A DNA stretch of 64,000 bases from Lytechinus pictus (Eukaryota; Echinodermata; Echinoidea; Temnopleuroida; Toxopneustidae). A program made the translations under genes and the position numbers. The notes beneath the pieces are model-generated. The model was not told where the DNA came from and made no database searches. It saw nothing but the letters and a program-made list of their open reading frames with translations. Where the stretch lies: positions 4,674,001 to 4,738,000 of the forward strand of contig NC_087262.1 of assembly GCF_037042905.1 (NCBI RefSeq), read 5' to 3'. Positions 57,540 to 64,000 of this stretch are shown here, piece after piece; position 1 is the first letter of the stretch, and every line of letters starts with the position of its first letter.

Positions 57540-60500
57540 TAGTAGTAGTGGTGGTAGTAGCAGTAGTAGTAGTGGTAGCAGTAGCAGTAGCAGTAGCAGT
57601 AGCAGTAGCAGTAGTGGTAGCAGTAGCAGTAGTAGTAGTAGTAGTTGTTGTAGCAGTAGCAGCAGTAGTAATAGTAGTAGTATGAATAGTCGAAGTAGTA
57701 ATAGTATTAGTCAAAATTAGAGATATACAGTACAGGATGTGAATAACTGCTTTGGCATGACTTTGGCTGGCATGGACTTTGGACCAAAATATCAAACGTT
57801 TGGTGATTTTTTTTTTTGGTATTACTTTCGCAGCATCTCTCTCCTTTTTTTTTTATAGACAAAACTATTATAATAAAACAAAGGTTAAAAGGAAACTTAC
57901 AACTTTCTAAAAACCCTGGGATGATATAAAAAGAATTTACCTTGCAACCCTTCTTTCTAAATTAACAATTCAATTTTAGCATCAGAGGAGGTGTTGGTAA
58001 GAATGACCTACTAAACTCAACAATTTTTTAACAACTTTCCTCTTTTAGACTGTTATAAATATTAACCTAAAATTCCTTTTACAGAGTCAACATTCAAGTT
58101 TTACAAGTATTTACTCTTCAGTGTACCCAAGGTCGGCTAAATAAACTCTTACTTTAAAGAGTGCATGAAATATCCTCTAAAAATAAGGAATTCCATATTT
58201 TTAACTACAAGTTTTTTAAAGAGAGAGAAGCAAATCAGTGATATTTTGACCAAGTTCTGGACCACAACTTGTCAACTTAATAGTTGATTTAAGTTCTGTT
58301 CCACTACACAACTCATCAATTAAGGGACCAATTTGCATGTACACATTACAAGCAATTAATTGCAAAATTTACAATTCCACATGCATGGTTTTATGGTGGG
58401 GGGGGGGGGGCTTTGGGGGCTGAAGACCCCCCCCCCCAACAAAAAAATCGCTCAAGCCCCCCCCCCAAAAAAAATATTTTCGCAGTATTGCAGTATTTCA
58501 TTCATGTCCTCAAATGCTATAAACTCAAACTTTTTACTTTTCAAATTAAAAAATTTTCATGCTCAGTTGCTATATGCTCCCTTGCAAAATATCGTCTAAA
58601 TGCAAAATACATTAATGCGAGTTAGTGCGAGTATAGGAAGTCAATGATCTCGTACAATATATAAATATAGTATACTGCCTTGCAACTTTTTTTTCCAAAT
58701 TAACGTCCCTATATAGTTCACCCACCACGAATATATCAATACTAATGCCATAAAATCTAAGTTTTAACTCTAAACCTGTCTGTATTTTGTTTTGTCGAAA
58801 GCGCTCTGAATTTTTGTCATTCTTTAGTTAAGGATAATTTTCTTTTTTAGAAAATGGCTCTATCGCTACATGTATATACTCCTTGATTGATGCTAAACTT
58901 ATTTAAAACATATGGGTTAGAGTCACAAGTGCCGATCCATGTTTCGGATTGCGAGAGGGGGTAAAGACAATGTCCAACATTTTTGGCACGCTCTGCGCAC
59001 TAGAATTCTGCACATGAAGCACACCGAAAAATTTACAGTTTTATATGTTTAATAGTAATTTTATGTCAAGTTTGATGGTTTTATAGCGGTTTCAGATATT
59101 TTTTTTTCAAACACATTTTTGCAATAGACTCTTATTTTTTTCATTTTGTCAAAATAATTGGGCAGGGCAAATCGATATGTTTGAAGCATCTCCATCTCCA
59201 TGATACAAGCAACATGCAGAATGATTTGACTCTATTCTCTACAATACTCTATTGTGTAGACTTATGAGTTATTCAGGGCAGTGATCATTGGGTCGTATTC
59301 TTTTGCAGCCTTTATGCATGTTGAGTATCCCATTCAGTAATTTAACGATGTTGCAGACGTACATTTAGAAGTTAATGAATTTCTCCAAATGCTAGGTTTC
59401 CCTTCAAAGATTTTCTCCTTGGTCAAAACATTCCCTCGTAATATTTTTAAGGGGTGTCATTGACATTAAAACCCCATCCCCAGCAATGTTCTAATTCACC
59501 TTTTACGTTCAAAGTCTTAAAAAACGCCTGGAGAGATTTTGCTCAAACCTTCATCAATATTTTTCATAAATTTTTTTCTGCTATTTTTAATATAATTGTT
59601 TTGTCAGGGTGAACTTCCCCTTTAAAATGACAAGTAAACTGCAATGGTTTAGATGCACAGGAAGGAAAGGTGCAACTCTGCTATAATTTCCTCTTTAAAC
59701 TACTAACCAGACCCCTGGAAACATTTTCAAATTAGAGCACCTTAACGCTTTAAGGGCGTGTTTAGTATGATCCAAGCGTCAGGTTATTCATGATCATGAC
59801 AGCTGTTAAAGGGGAAGTTCACCCTGACAAAAAGATTATTGTAAAAAAAGCAGAAAAAAAAAAAAATGCTGGTTGAAGGTTTGAGGAAAATCCATCTAGG
59901 ATTAAGAACGTTAATATTTTTTAAATTTTCATTTGTGACATCATACTCAAGCAGCTTGCTTTCCCACATATTGTATATAAAATATAAATCAATAAAATGT
60001 CATTATATTAAAAAAATGAAAATGGTTTTAGTTACACCTTCAGTATATCAATAGACATGATTTCACACCCACACCTGAAAGAAACAAAAAAAATCAGTCA
60101 TAACAGACCATTTAAAAAAATTGAAATTTCTGCATTTTATATGACATAACATATGAGGCAGCTGGTCATCTATGTCACAAATTGAAATATTGAAATTCTC
60201 ATAGCTTTTTTTTAATCCTCGATGGATTTTCCTCAAATCTTCATCAATATTTTTTTATTATTTTTGCTGGTATTTCAACAACAGACTTTTCGTCAGGGTG
60301 AACTTCCCCTTTAAAAGGGTTTCATTTTGTGAGGTTCATCACTACTTGGTCAAATATCTGTTGGACCCCATATCCAGAGCATCAGTGTCAATATGGATAT
60401 CAAACATACTATAGGCCATGGTGGCTTTGTGGTAGAGCGCCAGCCTCATGAACAGGAGGTCGGGGGTTCAATTCCAGACCAAGTCATACCAAAGAATGAA

Positions 60501-63287
60501 TAATGTTTGAATGTTTTTTTTTACAGATAAATGGCGCTATTCAAATGTTGTTCATCGTCATCCTCATCTTCATCATCATCATCATCATCATCATCATCGT
60601 CGTCATCATCAAAGACTTTACAAAATGAGACCTTCGGCCTTCTCGTCAGGCGCTTGACATTTTAGAATAGAGAAGGGTAATAGTTTCATAATATTATTCA
60701 ATGCCCGCTGGGAGAACAGTTCATAAGAGCTGAAGAGGCTAGCATGAGTTAACAAGAACTATTATTATGTCATGTAGGTTACATAGCAGACATAGCCTGC
60801 GTGGGTGTTACAAGAAACTAATTAGCAATCAATTGCAAATCTATAGAATATTTGGAAATTTGATTTGATTTGATTTGATTTATTGTTTTCTTCTGCATCC
60901 ATAACATTCGTATAATACATTTTTCATAACATAATAAACATAATATGCTAGCATTTTTGGCATGAATCATAAATAAAGAGTATTAAAAAGATAATTTCAG
61001 ACAAAAATGATTAACTATATGATATTTACAATTTGCAGGAGAAGGATTGTCATCATAAGCAAATTGATATCATAAGCAGAAATGATAGATCGATCCTTAC
61101 TACTGCAAAATGACTCATTCTTCTGATACATGACGCATACAAGCAAATTATTGCAAATATGGAAATGATTTAAGGAGTTTGAGTTTGATTTTTAGACTTA
61201 TGATTGATTGCAGGTTTCTTGTAATCCCTACAACTAGGCCCATGATACAAAGCATAGCAATCGCATGATTTTTCTTTTTTATAATTGATTCAGAGCTGCC
61301 AAGTTGTATTTTGCATTTTCAGTATTCTTATCCCCAAAAATCAGTATTTTGACAAAAAAATCAGTATTTTTACCGTGCAAGATAAATATTTTGTATTTTT
61401 CCCAAAAAAAGTGTATTTCATAATAAAATGCTTGGCGCACTCGCCCATCACGGCGCTCAAGCTGCATGCAAGCTAAAATGTGCACTGCTCTTGCAGATGA
61501 AAAAAAAAAACATTGAAACTTGTGTATATCTCACCCTGGTTTTTACAAAATGATTGAAAAAAAAACAAGTTACCTGAAATTACATTGATCTAATAACCAT
61601 ATTTGTGTACGTTTATGAAATAGAGACATATAGAGATGATTTTTCTCAATAAATTTTTTTTTTTTTTTTTTTTTTTTAATACAAAAAACGTATTTTTTAA
61701 AGAAAAAACGTACTGCCGTATTTTGGTTGCAAAAACATACTAAATACGGAAAAATTGTACAACTTGGCAGCTCTGTTGATTGCATTGACCACAATGTGCG
61801 ATCAAGCATCAAAATCTTAGGATCAGTCGCTACAGTTTGTGTAGCACGACCCTGATGTTGGTGAAAATGGGTCGTGGATAAAATCTCAAACTTAGACTTG
61901 GACGACGTACTTACCATTTTGAGCAGCCCTGATTTATGGTAGAATTCTATTTTTACATCGTCTCGTAACGGCAACGGATGGGGCAGCGCAAATTGTATAA
62001 AGCTCTCCCCTTTTTTGACTCCCTGAAAAAAAGAAAATGTTTGACATCAACTATACGAGGCATTTCAATACTACATTAAACATGCAAAATTTTGGTCTGC
62101 ACAATGTGCCTGTGCATTATTAGAGTGTATTGCACGATGCAAAAAAATTTGACAGATTCCACATAGGCTGTGTACAAAGCTTGATGTGCAATATAAAGCT
62201 GTATTGCACAGTATGATGAATAAATGCTCGGGAATAATGATTATTATTAAAGATAAAAATAATGACATTGGATGACTTTTTTTCTCAAAGGGTAACCGGA
62301 AACATTCCACTCGTTATAGACCAATGTTACACTCAAAGGCCCGTATTCTGAAGTCAGGTTTAACTTAGACCATATTAAACTCTGTGCTAAAATTTTGGGG
62401 AGCCAAAATTCAAAAATTATGTTTATATGGTACATTTCTTATGTTTACTATTTTGCTTCCGTTTGCTTTCATCATGAAGGAAAAAAATACTTCACTTATC
62501 ATTCCCAGACAATTGTGAACAATTTGGGTGTCATGTGAGTTAATACATGGAACGTGTACTGTTAGGGGATTTGTGCCCCAATTGGCTCTCCATAATTAAA
62601 CCACAGCTTCAAACCAGGGTTTAATTTAAACCCAAGTTCAGAATACGGGCCATTGGAATTGAATTCATTCATGCATTAACGGCCCTAACTTGTCGATTAT
62701 TTACGTTTAATATCCAGTTCTAAACCATCCCATATAATATTCACAACAATAACACCAGATTTCAACACCGTACTTGAAATCACCCAATCTTTTCCTATAG
62801 ACAACTAGGGACAGTAATTTCCAGTTTACGTGTAAATCAAAACAGAAAATCTGGGTTTGGGGCTTCACTTGTCATTTCAAATTCATCGAAGTTACCTTTG
62901 CAAATCGGAATTCATGTTAGTGCTGTGTACATTTCTATTACAAACAGAATTTCCATTTTAAATCAAGTTTCAAACGGAATTAATGAACGACTGGTTCTAA
63001 GAAACTGAAAAGACCATTTTTATATAGGAAAATCACTGTCAGTCGATAACATAACTTAGCGAAAAATGGCATGAAAGAAAACGAACCTTCATGGCTTCCT
63101 GAGTATGAACTTTGACCTTGTGTTGATGGACCGTGAAGAAAGGGCAGCATGTTCCTCCGCTCATCATAGGTGTCGTAAAGAGTTGCACGCGTTTCAGAAG
63201 TACAGTTTCGGTTTTGTATAGTGCGTCCCGCTTGACCAGTTCCCCGTAGTACTGTACATATCTTCTCTGACTTGGAATGGTAACTCC
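54698..63287 (-). CDS. PTEN: PTEN phosphatase, 3' part only: four exons encoding the C2 domain and C-terminal tail
   Basis: Join of 63287-63087, 62022-61915, 56162-55899 and 54880-54698 on the minus strand: 251 codons plus TGA, all exons phase 0 with GT-AG introns. The first exon starts GVTIPSQRRYV, equal to human PTEN from Gly165 (human exon 6 also begins here). It then gives MMSGGTCCPFFTVHQHKVKV, ALPHPLPLRDDVKIEFYHK, MFHMWFNTYFI, LDKANKDKTNKVFSPNLKVK and LFFE, the C2 strands in order. The tail is acidic and Ser/Thr-rich and ends SSVV, a class I PDZ ligand; human ends ITKV. PTEN removes the 3-phosphate from PIP3 and opposes PI3K/AKT. The catalytic HCxxGxxR loop and N-terminus are not in the window; they should lie to the right of 64000. 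TPTE or tensin relatives are less likely because of the tail. Confidence 0.94.
54936..55260 (+). mobile_element. tRNA-derived SINE in a PTEN intron
   Basis: tRNA-like head (GTCGTGGTCTAGTGGTTA A-box region; GGTTCGATTCCCAGCC B-box), body CACATTGTGATGCACTCAAC, GGTGAATGGGTACCC, GCCGGGGTAATAATG and an ATT-rich tail. Fullest copy of the family in the window; antisense to PTEN. Confidence 0.75.
55899..56162 (-). CDS. PTEN: PTEN exon (C2 domain end, with divergent loop)
   Basis: 264 nt, 88 codons, phase 0, between CCACAG and GTATCA. It starts DKRLMFHMWFNTYF and ends ELDKANKDKTNKVFSPNLK. The central PDEDSFAQGRQSRPTSTVS region corresponds to the unstructured loop of human PTEN and is not conserved in sequence. 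Confidence 0.93.
57115..57712. repeat. 600-bp TAG/CTA trinucleotide microsatellite
   Basis: Nearly uninterrupted TAG triplets in a PTEN intron, with GGTAGTAGT and AGCAGT interruptions that form second-order repeats. Open frames reading poly-Val or poly-Thr here are artefacts. Flanking intron 56163-57114 and 57713-58359 holds no recognised feature. Confidence 0.95.
58390..58470. repeat. G/C-run element fragment
   Basis: G13, C12 and C10 runs with AAAAAAATCGCTCAAG. Stretch 58471-59805 has no recognised feature except a remnant GTCAGGGTGAACTTCCCC near 59604-59622. Confidence 0.5.
59806..60314. mobile_element. TTAA-flanked foldback MITE (AAGTTCACCCTGAC family)
   Basis: TTAAAGGGGAAGTTCACCC to GGTGAACTTCCCCTTTAA; both TTAA borders kept; about 509 bp, as in the 46434 copy. 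In a PTEN intron. Confidence 0.85.
60415..60615 (+). mobile_element. SINE of a second type ending in a CAT microsatellite
   Basis: tRNA-like head with TGGCTTTGTGGTAGAGCG (A-box) and GGGGTTCAATTCC (B-box), then a short body and ATCATCATC repeats (about 60560-60610). Confidence 0.65.
60801..61232. mobile_element. MITE with TTACAAGAAAC ends
   Basis: GTGGGTGTTACAAGAAAC faces GTTTCTTGTAATCCCTAC; the AGCAATCAATTGCAAAT arm matches GATTGATTGC near the right end. Confidence 0.65.
61291..61775. mobile_element. 485-bp MITE with TTGATT target duplication
   Basis: CAGAGCTGCCAAGTTGTA at the left and TACAACTTGGCAGCTCTG at the right are perfect complements. TTGATT lies directly outside both ends. It abuts the PTEN exon at 61915. 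Confidence 0.85.
61915..62022 (-). CDS. PTEN: PTEN exon (C2 domain middle)
   Basis: 108 nt, 36 codons, phase 0, after a TTTTTTTCAG acceptor and before GTAAGT. It encodes GVKKGESFIQFALPHPLPL and onward to EFYHKSGLLKM, matching the C2 strands that end at the CBR3 loop. Confidence 0.92.
62336..62652. mobile_element. TATTCTGAA...GTTTAA-family MITE
   Basis: AAAGGCCCGTATTCTGAAGT at the left; ACTTGGGTTTAAATTAAACC-type arm and CAGAATACGGGCCATT at the right. In a PTEN intron. Confidence 0.7.
63087..63287 (-). CDS. PTEN: PTEN exon (end of phosphatase domain, start of C2)
   Basis: 201 nt, 67 codons, phase 0, acceptor CGCCAG and donor GTTCGT. It covers the equivalent of human residues about 165-229. 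It runs straight across the human exon 6/7 junction (near Cys211), so the intron pattern differs from vertebrates here. Confidence 0.92.
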
Positions 63288-63354
63288 CTGGCGGTAAGCA
63301 CAAATATGATATTATTACCCATGTGTTGTAATTTACTCATCAAATTACTCAAGC

Positions 63355-63680
63355 AATTCTTCATTCATTCATTCGTTCATTCATTCATACATGACATCTA
63401 ATCATAAATAGCATTCAGTCATTCATTAACCATTCAATCATTCACTCATTCTTTTGTTTATTTAATCATTGCATCATTCATTCTTTCGTTCGTTCGTCTG
63501 TTTGGTTATTTGTTTGTTTGTTCGTTTGTTTGTTCATTCATTAATTCCTTGAATAATTCATTTTTTCATTTGTTCATTCATTCATCCATCCATTCATTCA
63601 TTCATTCATTCAACCATCCATCCATCCATGCATCCATTCATTCATTCACTCATTCACTCACTCACTCACTCACTCGTTCA
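63355..63680. repeat. TTCA tetranucleotide microsatellite
   Basis: Impure ATTC/TTCA/CCAT/CACT repeats in the PTEN intron upstream of the first visible exon. Confidence 0.85.
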
Positions 63681-63863
63681 TTCGTTCATTTAATCGACAC
63701 CAGCAATAATACTATTCCGTTTCAATCCATACCATTTCATTCATTCATTTTACCTTCAAGTCTTGTGTCTAAAAATACAGGTCAACAATGGATAAATGAT
63801 GTCAAACATAAATTTACAAAGTAACAATAATGTCAACAAAGGGGACTGATAATTCACAAAAAT

Positions 63864-64000
63864 TTAAAGGGGAAGTTCACCCTGACAAAAAGTTTATTGT
63901 AAAAATCGCAGAAAATTGTTGAAGGTTTGGGAGAAAATCCATCAAAGTTATTAGAAGTTAAATTTTTTTATTTGTGACATCATATGTGAGCAGCTTTCCA
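63864..64000. mobile_element. TTAA foldback MITE, cut by the window edge
   Basis: Starts TTAAAGGGGAAGTTCACCC with the following GACAAAAAGTTTATTGTAAA; right end outside the window. Confidence 0.75.

Noticed and set aside
57088-57795. Poly-Thr and poly-Val open frames
   Set aside because: Produced entirely by the TAG/CTA microsatellite.

Overview
This is a 64-kb piece of an AT-rich, intron-rich, repeat-dense animal nuclear genome. Gene content, intron style and the many short foldback elements suggest a marine invertebrate deuterostome, most likely an echinoderm and perhaps a sea urchin. The genes support the animal assignment strongly; the species-level guess is inference.

Three protein-coding genes can be read through their splice sites. 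(1) Minus strand, about 3.26-11.5 kb: a PRXL2A/selenoprotein U (SELENOU1) gene. Its four coding exons give 227 residues if an in-frame TGA (8622-8624) is read as selenocysteine at residue 84. A canonical type-II SECIS hairpin lies 2 kb downstream in the 3' UTR (3432-3500), and an AATAAA follows at 3281-3286. (2) Plus strand, 20660-39155: NOLC1 (Nopp140) in six coding exons of about 973 residues. It has an N-terminal LisH region, a giant Ser/acidic-Lys/Pro repeat exon, two tandem-duplicated small exons and the conserved SRP40 C-terminal domain. (3) Minus strand, 54698-63287: the last four coding exons of PTEN (C2 domain and PDZ-binding tail). The phosphatase exons lie beyond the right edge.

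Layout: 0-3.2 kb, repeats; 3.3-11.5 kb, SELENOU1; 11.5-20.6 kb, intergenic DNA with G-run elements, a field of GCGAGCGC-type motifs and a 240-bp tandem repeat; 20.6-39.2 kb, NOLC1, whose first intron holds a 4-kb foldback element built from a 47-bp minisatellite; 39.2-54.7 kb, gene-poor DNA with MITEs, tRNA-derived SINE pieces and a dead LINE 3' end; 54.7-64 kb, PTEN, with a 600-bp TAG microsatellite in an intron. SELENOU1 and NOLC1 are divergent; NOLC1 and PTEN are convergent.

The three genes share no pathway: thiol redox, snoRNP/nucleolar scaffolding, and PIP3 phosphatase signalling. Their human counterparts all lie on chromosome arm 10q, so the window looks like a conserved ancestral linkage block. 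The most distinctive signals are the recoded UGA with its SECIS, the foldback element inside NOLC1, a near-identical inverted pair of 591-bp TTAA-flanked MITEs around the NOLC1 3' exons, and several element-in-element nests.
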